Assembly: GCA_035457725.1 (NCBI GenBank)
Contig: DATIBC010000116.1
Coordinates: 1 to 37,891 of the forward strand
Source: DATFES01 sp035457725
GTDB lineage: Bacteria; Pseudomonadota; Alphaproteobacteria; CACIAM-22H2
Direction of reading: 5' to 3'
DNA length: 37,891 nt
The notes beneath the pieces are model-generated. The model saw only the letters and a list, made by a program, of their open reading frames with translations. It did not search any database and was not told the origin of the DNA. Positions 27,430-34,373 of the stretch are shown here, one piece after another. The translations under genes were made by a program, and so were the position numbers. Within the stretch, counting starts at the first letter, position 1, and each line of letters opens with the position of its first letter.

Positions 27430-28371
27430 TTAATTTTTAACCGGCGCGGTCTGGGTCGAGCGCTGCTTGGCGTCGTCGATCGCCATCGCCTTCATCGCTT
27501 TCTGTAGTTTCTCGAACGCGCGGACCTCGATCTGCCGCACGCGCTCGCGGCTGATGCTGTATTTCTGCGACAGGTCTTCGAGCGTCATCGGTTCGTCGCG
27601 AAGCCGCCGCTCGGCGAGGATGTGCCGTTCGCGCTCGTTCAACGTTTTCATCGCCCGTTCGAGCAAGCGGTGCCGGCGTTCGCTCTCCTGGCTGTCGGCG
27701 AGGCGAACCTCCTGATTGTCCTCCTCGTCGACCAGCCAGTCCTGCCATTCGCCTTCGCCGTCGCCGCGCAACGGCGCGTTGAGCGACTGGTCGGGGCTCG
27801 AAAGCCGGCGGTTCATCGAAATGACGTCGGATTCCGGCACGTTCAGCTCGCGGGCGATCTTCTTGACGTGCTCGGGCGTGAGATCGCCTTCCTCGATCGC
27901 CTTCATCTGGCTCTTGATCTTGCGTAGCGAGAAAAAGAGCTTTTTCTGCGCCGCCGTCGTGCCGATTTTCACCAGCGACCACGAATGCAGGATGTATTCC
28001 TGGATCGAGGCGCGGATCCACCACATCGCGTACGTCGCTAGGCGAAAGCCGCGCTCGGGATCGAAACGCTTCACCGCCTGCATCATGCCGACATTGCCTT
28101 CGGAGATGAGCTCCGACAGCGGCAGGCCGTAGCCGCGATAACCCATCGCGATCTTGGCCACCAGACGCAGGTGGCTGGTCACCAGCTTGTGCGCCGCCTC
28201 GGAGTCGCCGTGCTCGCGCCACCGCTTGGCGAGCATGTACTCCTCCTCCGGCTCGAGCATCGGAAACTTGCGGATCTCCTGCAGGTAGCGCGACAGGCCG
28301 CCTTCCGAGGCCGGCACAGGAAGTGCCACCCTGGTGCGCTTGAATTGCGGTCGGGGTTGTTCGGTGCTCAC
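27430..28371 (-). CDS. rpoH: RNA polymerase sigma factor RpoH (sigma-32 type)
   Basis: Heat-shock sigma factor. From GTG 28371 the protein has 313 residues, near the usual 290-300. It shows sigma region 2 (HLRLVAKIAMGYRGYGLPLSELISEGNVGMMQAV and RGFRLATYAMWWIRASIQEY, the -10 reading helix), the RpoH box QKKLFFSLR at 142-150, which separates RpoH from other sigma-70 types, and region 4 (YSISRERVRQIEVRAFEKL) reading the -35. The chosen GTG has GGCGGA six bases upstream. The open frame continues to 28572 without a better start. The stop faces that of ftsH, whose product degrades RpoH in E. coli. A structured leader lies upstream (28372-28579). Confidence 0.95.
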   Translation of the reverse strand: MSTEQPRPQFKRTRVALPVPASEGGLSRYLQEIRKFPMLEPEEEYMLAKRWREHGDSEAAHKLVTSHLRLVAKIAMGYRGYGLPLSELISEGNVGMMQAVKRFDPERGFRLATYAMWWIRASIQEYILHSWSLVKIGTTAAQKKLFFSLRKIKSQMKAIEEGDLTPEHVKKIARELNVPESDVISMNRRLSSPDQSLNAPLRGDGEGEWQDWLVDEEDNQEVRLADSQESERRHRLLERAMKTLNERERHILAERRLRDEPMTLEDLSQKYSISRERVRQIEVRAFEKLQKAMKAMAIDDAKQRSTQTAPVKN

Positions 28372-28472
28372 GATTGATCCGCCGTAAGCTTCGTGGTGGT
28401 TGGCACCCCTGGCAGCGACGCGGAACCGACTGCGCCGCGGAGCCACTTTGTGGCGACGCCCAAGGGGCGCAT
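28368..28472 (-). CDS. Possible 34-codon leader ORF overlapping the rpoH start
   Basis: On the minus strand an ATG at 28472 opens a 34-codon frame (beginning MRPLGVATKW, ending KLTADQS) whose TGA overlaps the rpoH GTG in a GTGA junction. An AAGGAGG ribosome site lies at 28499-28493, but it is separated from the ATG by 20 bases that fold into the hairpin at 28464-28494. The peptide has no recognisable family. It could be a chance ORF in GC-rich DNA; the precise overlap and the hairpin are the only reasons to list it. Confidence 0.3.
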   Translation of the reverse strand: MRPLGVATKWLRGAVGSASLPGVPTTTKLTADQS

Positions 28473-28494
28473 GCCGGTTTTCGCCGGGCGCCCC
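28464..28494 (-). promoter_or_regulatory. Hairpin in the rpoH leader
   Basis: The segment folds as an outer 7-bp stem (ggggcgc/gcgcccc), an ATG-containing three-base bulge and an inner 4-bp stem (ccgg/ccgg) with a six-base loop. It begins about 90 bases upstream of the rpoH GTG. It partly covers an AAGGAGG ribosome-site-like sequence. No T run follows on either strand, so an intrinsic terminator is unlikely. Confidence 0.5.
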
Positions 28495-28579
28495 TCCTTG
28501 CTTTGGTCGATGTTCTGAATGTCGATCGCCAGCATCACTATATCCGCTCGTCTCCCGATTGCCTAGAGGCAAATTAAAT

Positions 28580-29569
28580 TTACTCTAGGATACTGATTAA
28601 CCTTCTTAATTCATTAGATAATGGACGTTCGAACCGGACTTCCTGATGGCTCGCGGGATGACGGAAGCCCAGCACCACGGCTTCCAGCGCCTGATGGGGG
28701 TAGCACGCGATCGCGGCGATCGCCGGCTCTGAAAGCCTGCCCCGGCGGGCCGATTTCCTACCGTAGACCGGGTCGCCGACCACCGGGTGCCCTTTCGCCG
28801 CGAAGTGGACGCGAATCTGGTGCGTGCGCCCAGTGGCGAGCCGGCACTCGAGAAGACCCACGGCGCCGCCGGCGAATTCCTGCGCCACGCGGTAGCGGGT
28901 GAGCGCCGTTCTTCCGCCGCGTGCGACAACCGCCATTTTCTTGCGGTCGGCGCGGCTGCGGCCGATCGCGCCAAAGATCTCGCCGGCCTTTGGCCGCGGC
29001 ACGCCCCAGACAAGCGCGGTGTAAACGCGCTCGACGCTGTGCTTGGCGAACTGCGCGGCAAGGCTCCGGTGCGCCGCGTCGTGCTTCGCCGCCACCAGCA
29101 GCCCGCGCGTATCCTTATCGAGACGATGCACGATGCCGGGCCTTCGCACACCGCCGATTCCCGACAGCGCATCGCCGCAATGCGCGAGCAGCGCATTGAC
29201 CAACGTGCCTGAGGAATTGCCGGGCGCGGGATGGACGACCATTCCCGCCGGCTTGTCAATCACGATCACGTCCGCATCCTCATAGACAATGTCGAGCGGC
29301 AACGCTTCGGCGCGAACTGATGCGGGCTCAGCCTCGGGAACAAAAATGGCGAAAGTTTGGCCCGGTTTGACCCTTTTCGAGGGCTCGGTTATGGTCGCGC
29401 CGCCGTTGGTGCGAACGTGGCCGGCCTCGATCAACGCCTTGACGCGGCTGCGCGAAAGCGGAGGTGCGAGCGATGCCGCAAGGGCGCGATCGAGCCGTTC
29501 GCCGGCGCCCTCGGGCGCGATCGTTACGCCGAGCATCCGGCCGGGACCCACGATCGATTTACCTTCCAC
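28580..29569 (-). CDS. rluD: RluA/RluD-family 23S rRNA pseudouridine synthase
   Basis: Converts uridines in 23S rRNA (in E. coli RluD modifies helix 69) to pseudouridine. The 329-residue frame has an N-terminal S4 RNA-binding domain (ERLDRALAASLAPPLSRSRVKALIEAGHVRTNG), then the catalytic domain with VIDKPAGMVVHPAPGN, the active-site HRLDKDTRGLLVAAK containing the essential Asp, and LATGRTHQIRVHFAAKGHPVVGDPVYG. The start is uncertain: GTG 29569 gives the longest form; GTG 29551 has GGAAGG ten bases upstream; ATG 29536 starts MLGVTIAPEG. RluD rather than another RluA-type enzyme is likely from the S4 domain and the rpoH neighbour. Confidence 0.9.
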   Translation of the reverse strand: MEGKSIVGPGRMLGVTIAPEGAGERLDRALAASLAPPLSRSRVKALIEAGHVRTNGGATITEPSKRVKPGQTFAIFVPEAEPASVRAEALPLDIVYEDADVIVIDKPAGMVVHPAPGNSSGTLVNALLAHCGDALSGIGGVRRPGIVHRLDKDTRGLLVAAKHDAAHRSLAAQFAKHSVERVYTALVWGVPRPKAGEIFGAIGRSRADRKKMAVVARGGRTALTRYRVAQEFAGGAVGLLECRLATGRTHQIRVHFAAKGHPVVGDPVYGRKSARRGRLSEPAIAAIACYPHQALEAVVLGFRHPASHQEVRFERPLSNELRRLISILE

Positions 29570-29620
29570 CTCTGGAACCCTCGGTCGTTATCGTCAACGA
29601 CGACACTTGAAGCCAAGTCG

Positions 29621-29965
29621 ATGCGCACGCTCAAGATCATCGTCGTGGTGCTCGGCATTCTCATAGTGATCGCCTTTGCGGCGTTGATCTACGGCATCCT
29701 GCAAGGCTGGGGCCAACTGGGCACGACGGCTATACCTACCACGCTGGCGCCCGCGCTCCCGCCGCCGCTCGCCGGCCCCGCTCATCCGCCGTGGGGCGTG
29801 CGCGGCCTGGGGCTTGGTCCCGGCGCCCGGATCGAGCGCATGGAAACGGCGGGCGGACTGGTCGTGCTCCATGTGCGCGAGGGCGGCGGCGCGGAGCGCC
29901 TCGTCGTCGTCGATCCGGCGACGGGTGCTCTGCTCGGAAGCTTCGTGCCGACCGATCCACGATGA
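29621..29965 (+). CDS. DUF6476-like small membrane protein
   Basis: A 114-residue protein with one N-terminal membrane helix at about residues 4-27 (LKIIVVVLGILIVIAFAALIY), a proline-rich linker, and a small beta-rich domain (GARIERMETAGGLVVLHV, ERLVVVDPATGALLGSFV). Proteins like this, annotated DUF6476, occur next to rluD in alphaproteobacteria; the function is unknown. The start is ATG 29621. A longer frame from 29357 runs antisense through rluD and is rejected. The stop overlaps the first possible aldolase start (ATGA at 29962). Upstream, the 51-base gap to rluD should hold divergent promoters. Confidence 0.75.
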   Translation: MRTLKIIVVVLGILIVIAFAALIYGILQGWGQLGTTAIPTTLAPALPPPLAGPAHPPWGVRGLGLGPGARIERMETAGGLVVLHVREGGGAERLVVVDPATGALLGSFVPTDPR

Positions 29966-29988
29966 AGGATCCGAGGGAGAACAAGGCG

Positions 29989-31047
29989 ATGAATTTCTGC
30001 AGCGACAACACCGCCGGCGCGCATCGCGCCATTATCGCGGCGATCGAGGCGGCGGCGGGCGGAAACGTCATGCCGTACGGCAACGACGATCTGACGCGCG
30101 GCGTCGAAAAACGGTTCGCCGAGATCTTCGAGCGCGACTGCGCGGTGTTCCTTGTCGCGACCGGAACGGCGGCGAATGCGCTCGCGCTGTCGGCGCTGAC
30201 GCCGCCGTGGGGCGCGATTTATTGCCATCCCGAATCGCACGTCAACATTGACGAATGCGGCGCGCCCGAGTTCTACAGCGGCGGCGCCAAGCTGGTCGGC
30301 GTGCCGGGCGCGCACGGCAAAATCGCCGCCGCCGATCTGGCGGCGTTCCTCGCCGGCGCCGGCGCCGGCGTCGTCCATCACGTCCAGCCGGCGGCGGTCA
30401 GCCTGACGCAGGCGACCGAGGCGGGCACCGTCTATCGTCTCGAGGAGATCGCCGCCATCGCCGAGGTTTGCCGCAACCACAAGCTGGCGCTGCATGTCGA
30501 CGGCGCACGCTTCGCTAACGCGCTGGTGCGGCTGGGCTCAACTCCGGCCGAAGCGACCTGGAAGGCGGGGATCGACGCGTTGTCGTTCGGCGCCACCAAG
30601 AACGGCGCGCTCGCCGCCGAAGCGGTGATCGTCTTCGATCGCGCCAAGGCCGACAGCCTCGGCTTCCGCCGCAAGCGCGCGGCGCAGCTGTGGTCGAAGA
30701 TGCGCTTTCTGTCGGCTCAGATGGCGGGGTATCTCGCCGACGACCTGTGGCTCGCCAACGCCCGCCATGCCAACGCCGCGGCGGCCAAGCTTGCGACGGG
30801 CCTTGCCGGCGTGCCGGGCGCGCGCATCGAGCATCCGGTGGAGGCGAACGAGATCTTCGTTACCCTGTCCGAGCAGGTCATCCAAGGCCTCGAGCGCGAC
30901 GGGTTCAAGTTCTATCGCTGGCTGACGCCGGATTCGCCAACGCTGCGGCTGGTGACATCGTTCGACACCGATGTCGCCCACGTCGAGGCGTTCCTCGCCA
31001 GCGCGCAACGCCATGCCGCTTCAGGTGAGGGGCGCCGGCGGGCGTAG
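29989..31047 (+). CDS. ltaE: Low-specificity threonine aldolase
   Basis: PLP-dependent enzyme that splits threonine or allo-threonine to glycine and acetaldehyde. From ATG 29989 it has 352 residues, the family's usual size, and begins with the classic MNFCSDNTAGAHR. The PLP lysine is Lys204 in SFGATKNG; His84 in HPESHVNIDE stacks on the cofactor; Asp171 in LHVDGARFANA binds the pyridine nitrogen. An ATG at 29962 overlapping the previous stop would add nine residues (KDPRENKA), but GGGAG lies about nine bases before 29989, so I prefer the latter. The enzyme is cytosolic. A hairpin 65 bases after the stop may end the transcript. Confidence 0.93.
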   Translation: MNFCSDNTAGAHRAIIAAIEAAAGGNVMPYGNDDLTRGVEKRFAEIFERDCAVFLVATGTAANALALSALTPPWGAIYCHPESHVNIDECGAPEFYSGGAKLVGVPGAHGKIAAADLAAFLAGAGAGVVHHVQPAAVSLTQATEAGTVYRLEEIAAIAEVCRNHKLALHVDGARFANALVRLGSTPAEATWKAGIDALSFGATKNGALAAEAVIVFDRAKADSLGFRRKRAAQLWSKMRFLSAQMAGYLADDLWLANARHANAAAAKLATGLAGVPGARIEHPVEANEIFVTLSEQVIQGLERDGFKFYRWLTPDSPTLRLVTSFDTDVAHVEAFLASAQRHAASGEGRRRA

Positions 31048-31094
31048 CGGGAGACAAGGCGAGCAGACGGCTTGAAGCAGGCTGGGGCATCGGC

Positions 31095-31100
31095 TATGAA
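31095..31100 (+). promoter_or_regulatory. Putative -10 box of a tRNA-Glu promoter
   Basis: TATGAA at 31095-31100 lies 17 bases after TTGAAG at 31072-31077. Together they could start transcription near 31107, about 45 bases before tRNA-Glu. The match to consensus is modest. Confidence 0.35.
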
Positions 31101-31112
31101 ACGGGACGATGC

Positions 31113-31148
31113 GCGGGTGGTCGCTCGGGACCGCCCGCCGACGTTTTC
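31113..31148 (+). terminator. Hairpin between ltaE and tRNA-Glu
   Basis: gcgggtggtc (31113-31122) pairs with gaccgcccgc (31129-31138), ten pairs with one G-U, closing a six-base loop. A short T run (gttttc) ends at 31148. It may terminate ltaE; if the tRNA promoter at 31072-31100 is real, it would instead lie in the tRNA leader. Confidence 0.5.
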
Positions 31149-31151
31149 GGG

Positions 31152-31227
31152 GTCCCCTTCGTCTAGAGGCCCAGGACGGCGCCCTCTCACGGCGCAAACG
31201 GGGGTTCGAATCCCCCAGGGGACGCCA
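31152..31227 (+). tRNA. tRNA-Glu, anticodon CUC
   Basis: This is a complete 76-base cloverleaf. The acceptor arm gtcccct pairs with aggggac, followed by G and an encoded CCA at 31225-31227. The anticodon arm is gcgcc-CTCTCAC-ggcgc, giving CUC at positions 34-36, for Glu codon GAG. The T arm is cgggg-GTTCGAAT-ccccc. Foreign-looking sequence begins directly after its 3' end. Confidence 0.96.
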
Positions 31228-31370
31228 AATATTTCAATAAGTTAGTGGTTTGGCGCATTAGCTTTTGCGTGTCGTACGGAAACCATACGGAAAAGGTGTT
31301 GTGGCGCTGAGTGAGGGTTGGCAAATTGTGACGGGTGGCGTGTTAGCGCGCTTACCCTAAACACCGCCAT

Positions 31371-31450
31371 TTCCCCTGTGCTTACCGAGAATTCGAATCG
31401 AAGGGTTGGTCGACCTGAAACAGCGAATCGAGTAACGATTTTCGGTGATT
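31371..31450 (+). repeat. 80-bp direct repeat, left copy (IS left end)
   Basis: This block is repeated at 35663-35742 with four mismatches; the last 56 bases (31395-31450) are identical. It is the left end of an insertion sequence and stops just inside the transposase start codon (GTG ATT). The start CCTGTG shares an imperfect inverted repeat with the element's right end (CCTGTGG read on the minus strand, then ATTCGAA and AAGGG). Confidence 0.85.
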
Positions 31451-31771
31451 TGAACCTGAAAATTGATAGCGACAGGGGCCGGGATCAGCCGATCGCGCCT
31501 GCTGCCCCCGCCAGAATTCATACGCCGAACGCGTATTTGGATCGATCCGTCGTGAGTGCCTCGATCAACTGATCATCTTCAACGAGGAATACCTCCGGCG
31601 CGTACTGGCCGCGTATAGGGATTATTACAACCGGGTCCGCACGCATTTGTCTCTGGCCAAAGACACACCACACGGTCGGCTAGCGCAGTGGATCGGCGAA
31701 ATGATACGGGTCCGACACCTCGGCCGCCTTCACGACTCCCTTGTTCGAATCTAGTAATCGATTGCCACAGG
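31373..31771 (+). mobile_element. Internally deleted insertion sequence, left flank of the TRAP cassette
   Basis: The element keeps about 80 bases of its left end and about 290 bases of its right end; roughly 700 internal bases present in the copy at 35665-36773 are missing. The junction lies near 31451-31475. The right end finishes with gccacagg at 31764-31771, matching the other copy. The orientation is the same as the right-hand copy. The 143 bases between tRNA-Glu and this element (31228-31370) contain two short direct repeats of tacggaaa but no gene. The bases 31772-31880 hold the regulatory region of the next gene. Confidence 0.75.
31480..31754 (+). pseudogene. Transposase C-terminal remnant (DDE integrase core)
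   Basis: The remnant frame reads RQNSYAERVFGSIRRECLDQ, then LRRVLAAYRDYYNRVRTHLSL and AKDTPHGR, and ends at TAG 31752-31754. It aligns with the end of the transposase at 35737-36756, including the catalytic Glu in YAER. A one-base frameshift separates a short upstream piece (GRDQPIAP) from this part, and the N-terminal two-thirds are gone. It cannot make a working transposase. Confidence 0.8.
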
Positions 31772-31825
31772 CGTGAAGCGACGCCGAAATCGGAAGGCTC
31801 GGCCAGCCGATTCATTGATAGAGAT

Positions 31826-31857
31826 TTGTTTGACATAAAATAATATATATCTAACAA
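31826..31857 (+). promoter_or_regulatory. Promoter with overlapping inverted repeat before the FadR-type regulator
   Basis: TTGACA (31830-31835) is followed after 17 bases by AACAAT (31853-31858), a plausible -35/-10 pair. Overlapping both, ttgtttgacat (31826-31836) and atatctaacaa (31847-31857) form an inverted repeat with nine of eleven positions symmetric around a 10-base AT spacer. The site lies 24 bases upstream of the regulator gene, fitting autorepression by that regulator. The extremely AT-rich spacer stands out from the GC-rich surroundings. Confidence 0.55.
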
Positions 31858-31880
31858 TTCGTTTTGGGCTAGCGGGTCGC

Positions 31881-32729
31881 ATGACGAAGAAGCCACGCAA
31901 ACGAGGCGAACGGCGCACACCGGGCAAGTGCAAGGCGAGACGACGCAAGGCGGACGGCGTTCTGGATGCGCTCGGGCCGCGCATCGTCGCGGGTCAGTAT
32001 GCTGCCGGCCAGCGTCTCCCGACCGAGGAAGAGCTCGCCCGACGGCTCGGCGTCAGCCGTCCGTCGTTGCGCGAAGGTCTGACGGCGCTCGCACGCAAGG
32101 GGCTGGTTGAAACCCGCACGCGGCGCGGCACGACCGTACTCGGCCGCGACCGTTGGGACCTGCTGGACTCGGACGTGTTGCGGTGGATGGCTGACGCGCC
32201 GCCCGACCCGGAGTTCCTCATCAGTCTGCTCGAAGCGCGGACGATTTTCGAACCCGCTGCGGCCCGACTCGCCGCACAGCGGGCGACTCCGGCGCAGATA
32301 CTGACGATCGAGCGTGCATTCCAAGGCATGGCTTCGTCGCTTCCACACGATGTCGAGGCGTGCTGCCGGTTCGATCTCGAACTGCATGAGGCGGTCATCG
32401 CCGCGGCCGGAAACGCGTTGCTGAGCCGGCTTGCGACGGCGATCCGTGTCGCCTTGCTGAGCTTGTTTCGCATCAGTGCCGACGCGCGAGAATCGTATGA
32501 GAACTCGCTGGCCGAGCACTGGGCCGTCGCCGACGCCATTCGCCGCCGCGCGCCTGGAGACGCAGAGCAGGCGATGTACCAACTGCTCGCAGGCACGGCG
32601 CGCGACCTTGCTCCGGCATTCGCGCCGCAGGCGAAACGACAGGCTGGACGGGGCGAGGGACGCTCGACGCTCGGCGCGTCGCTGCGGCGGATACGCGAAC
32701 AGCAATCGGCGCGGAGCGCTCCACAGTGA
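31881..32729 (+). CDS. FadR-subfamily GntR transcriptional regulator (FCD domain)
   Basis: This 282-residue regulator has a basic N-terminal tail of about 25 residues (KKPRKRGERRTPGK), a winged helix-turn-helix at about 28-95 (LPTEEELARRLGVSRPSLREGLTALARKGLVETR) and an FCD effector domain at about 105-245 (EARTIFEPAAARLAAQRAT, FDLELHEAVIAAAGN with metal-type His). The ending is low-complexity and basic. The DNA-binding domain and the phrase VLRWMAD resemble regulators of sugar-acid catabolism such as DgoR. It precedes the TRAP transporter on the same strand by 94 bases and has a symmetric site at its promoter. It therefore likely controls itself and the transporter in response to the imported acid. 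The effector is inferred. Confidence 0.88.
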   Translation: MTKKPRKRGERRTPGKCKARRRKADGVLDALGPRIVAGQYAAGQRLPTEEELARRLGVSRPSLREGLTALARKGLVETRTRRGTTVLGRDRWDLLDSDVLRWMADAPPDPEFLISLLEARTIFEPAAARLAAQRATPAQILTIERAFQGMASSLPHDVEACCRFDLELHEAVIAAAGNALLSRLATAIRVALLSLFRISADARESYENSLAEHWAVADAIRRRAPGDAEQAMYQLLAGTARDLAPAFAPQAKRQAGRGEGRSTLGASLRRIREQQSARSAPQ

Positions 32730-32823
32730 CGTGCGCATACGAGGATGTCGGGCGACATCGAAACCGGCGATTCCGGAATCGAGCATCAGAAAACAGGCTC
32801 AACACAGCAGGGGAGGAAAAACG

Positions 32824-33822
32824 ATGATGCGACGTATCAATACCTTTCTCTCGGCCGTACTGGCAGCGGCGATGATGGTCGCCGGACCGGCGGCGGCACA
32901 GAGCACGACGAAAAAAGTGGTGCGCATTCACACCGCTGGGCCGAACGACATCAACGTCGAGACGACGATGATGGCTTGGATGTTCGCCAATTACGTCAAC
33001 ACACACTCCGATTCCATCGACGTTCGCGTGTTTCCCAACAGCCAGCTCGGCCAGACGCGCGAGGTGATCGAGGCGATGCGTCTCGGCTCGGGGGCATCGG
33101 GTACCACCGGGGGTCCGGCCGAATACGCTTCGTTCGTCAAGCGGCTTGGCGTTCTCGGGCTGCCTTTCCTGTGGAAGAGCTACGACCACGTCTTTGCGGT
33201 GCTCGACGGACCAGTAGGCCAGGAGCTCGGCCAAGACATGGAAAAGGCCGGATTCAAGGTGCTGGCCTGGGCGACGAGCTGGGGCTACCGCAACGTCGTC
33301 ACGGCTAAGAAGGAGGTCACCAAGGCCGCGGATCTCAAAGGCCTGAAGATTCGGACCATTCCGACCAAGGTGTTCGTGGCGGCGCTGAACGCCATGGGCG
33401 CGAATGCGACGCCGATGAACTTCGGCGAGATCTACACCTCGCTGCAGAGCGGCGTGCTGGACGGCTTCGAGCACACGGCGGTGACCGTCATCTCGTTCAA
33501 GTTCAACGAGGTGGTCTGCTGCATCGCGCAGACCAAGCATCTGCTCGATCCGACGTTTCTGGTGATGTCACTGCCGGAATGGCGGAAGTTCAATCCGAAC
33601 GAACAACAGGCGTTGATGAAGGGCGCGCAACTTAGCTCGGAAGTCGTCCGTGCATTGGCGACCCAGCGCGAGAACGAATCGCTGGCCGCGGTCAAGAAGC
33701 TCGGAGTCAAGGTCAACGCGCTCGACCTTGCGCCATTGCGCGAGGCCGCCGTTCCAGTCCAGAACGAGCTCGCCAAGGAGTTCGGCGCGGAAGCGTTGCT
33801 GGCGCAGATCCGCGCTCAATAG
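32824..33822 (+). CDS. dctP: TRAP transporter substrate-binding protein, DctP family
   Basis: Periplasmic solute receptor of a tripartite ATP-independent transporter. The 332-residue precursor has a Sec signal peptide (NTFLSAVLAAAMMVAGPAAA, cleavage after AAA). The mature part has the family's DctP features: RVFPNSQLGQTREVIEAMRLGS, then LKGLKIRTIPTKVFVAALNAMGANATPMNFGEIYTSLQSGVLDGFEH. The Arg of KIRT is the residue that clamps the ligand carboxylate in known DctP proteins, so an organic acid is the likely substrate. The ATG at 32824 has an excellent GGGAGGA ribosome site. The two membrane subunits follow 68 bases downstream. Confidence 0.93.
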   Translation: MMRRINTFLSAVLAAAMMVAGPAAAQSTTKKVVRIHTAGPNDINVETTMMAWMFANYVNTHSDSIDVRVFPNSQLGQTREVIEAMRLGSGASGTTGGPAEYASFVKRLGVLGLPFLWKSYDHVFAVLDGPVGQELGQDMEKAGFKVLAWATSWGYRNVVTAKKEVTKAADLKGLKIRTIPTKVFVAALNAMGANATPMNFGEIYTSLQSGVLDGFEHTAVTVISFKFNEVVCCIAQTKHLLDPTFLVMSLPEWRKFNPNEQQALMKGAQLSSEVVRALATQRENESLAAVKKLGVKVNALDLAPLREAAVPVQNELAKEFGAEALLAQIRAQ

Positions 33823-33890
33823 CCAAATAGCGAATCGCGGGGGCGACGCTTGCCCGTCGCTCCCGCATCCTTGTCGAGGGGAGGGTCGAG

Positions 33891-34373
33891 GTGCAGGCGA
33901 CGCTCGCGAGAATCGATCGCGCCGTCGAGCTTCTCGTCGCGGCGATCTTCGCCGTCATGGTGGTCATCGGCCTGTTGCAGGTCTTCAACCGGTTCGTGCT
34001 CAACGCCTCGCTGAGCTGGAGCGAAGAGCTGCAGATCTTCGGGCATATCTGGCTCGTCTTCCTCACCATTCCGATCGCCTATCGGCGCGGCGCTCATCTG
34101 CATGTCGAGTTGATCCGCCGCAGGTTCTCGGTCCGCGCCAACGCCGCTTTCGATCTGTTGATCGAGCTGCTGTGGGCCGCCTTCGCGCTCGCGCTCGCAT
34201 ATCTCGGTTACCGGGTATCAGTCGTCGCCGCGCTTCAGGAATCGCCGGGGCTCGAGATTCCGATGAGCTATCCCTATTACGGCGTCGTGCTTGGCGGCCT
34301 GTACCTTCTGCTCGTCGCCGTCCGTCGGCTGGCCGGCTGGTTCGCCGCGCGAAAGGGGCGAGCGGTCCGATGA
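33891..34373 (+). CDS. dctQ: TRAP transporter small permease, DctQ family
   Basis: The small four-helix membrane subunit, 160 residues. Membrane segments are visible at about 13-35 (VELLVAAIFAVMVVIGLLQ), 48-66, 84-105 and 124-145. The ELQIFGHIWLVFLTIPIAYRRGAHLHVELI stretch after the first helix is the DctQ signature. It starts at GTG 33891 behind a GAGGGGAGG ribosome site. The stop overlaps the large-permease start by four bases (ATGA), so the two subunits are coupled as in other TRAP operons. Confidence 0.92.
   Translation: MQATLARIDRAVELLVAAIFAVMVVIGLLQVFNRFVLNASLSWSEELQIFGHIWLVFLTIPIAYRRGAHLHVELIRRRFSVRANAAFDLLIELLWAAFALALAYLGYRVSVVAALQESPGLEIPMSYPYYGVVLGGLYLLLVAVRRLAGWFAARKGRAVR

Noticed and set aside
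28372..28572. Extension of rpoH to 380 residues
   Set aside because: The extra residues do not resemble sigma factors; GTG 28371 has a good ribosome site and gives the normal length.
31228..31370. An attL site with an integrase gene after tRNA-Glu
   Set aside because: No integrase and no second copy of the tRNA end were found in the window; only the position is suggestive.
31318..31572. An 84-residue open frame containing NRRVGRPETANRV
   Set aside because: The same words recur at the other IS end because the DNA is repeated there; it is the terminal region of an insertion sequence, not a gene.
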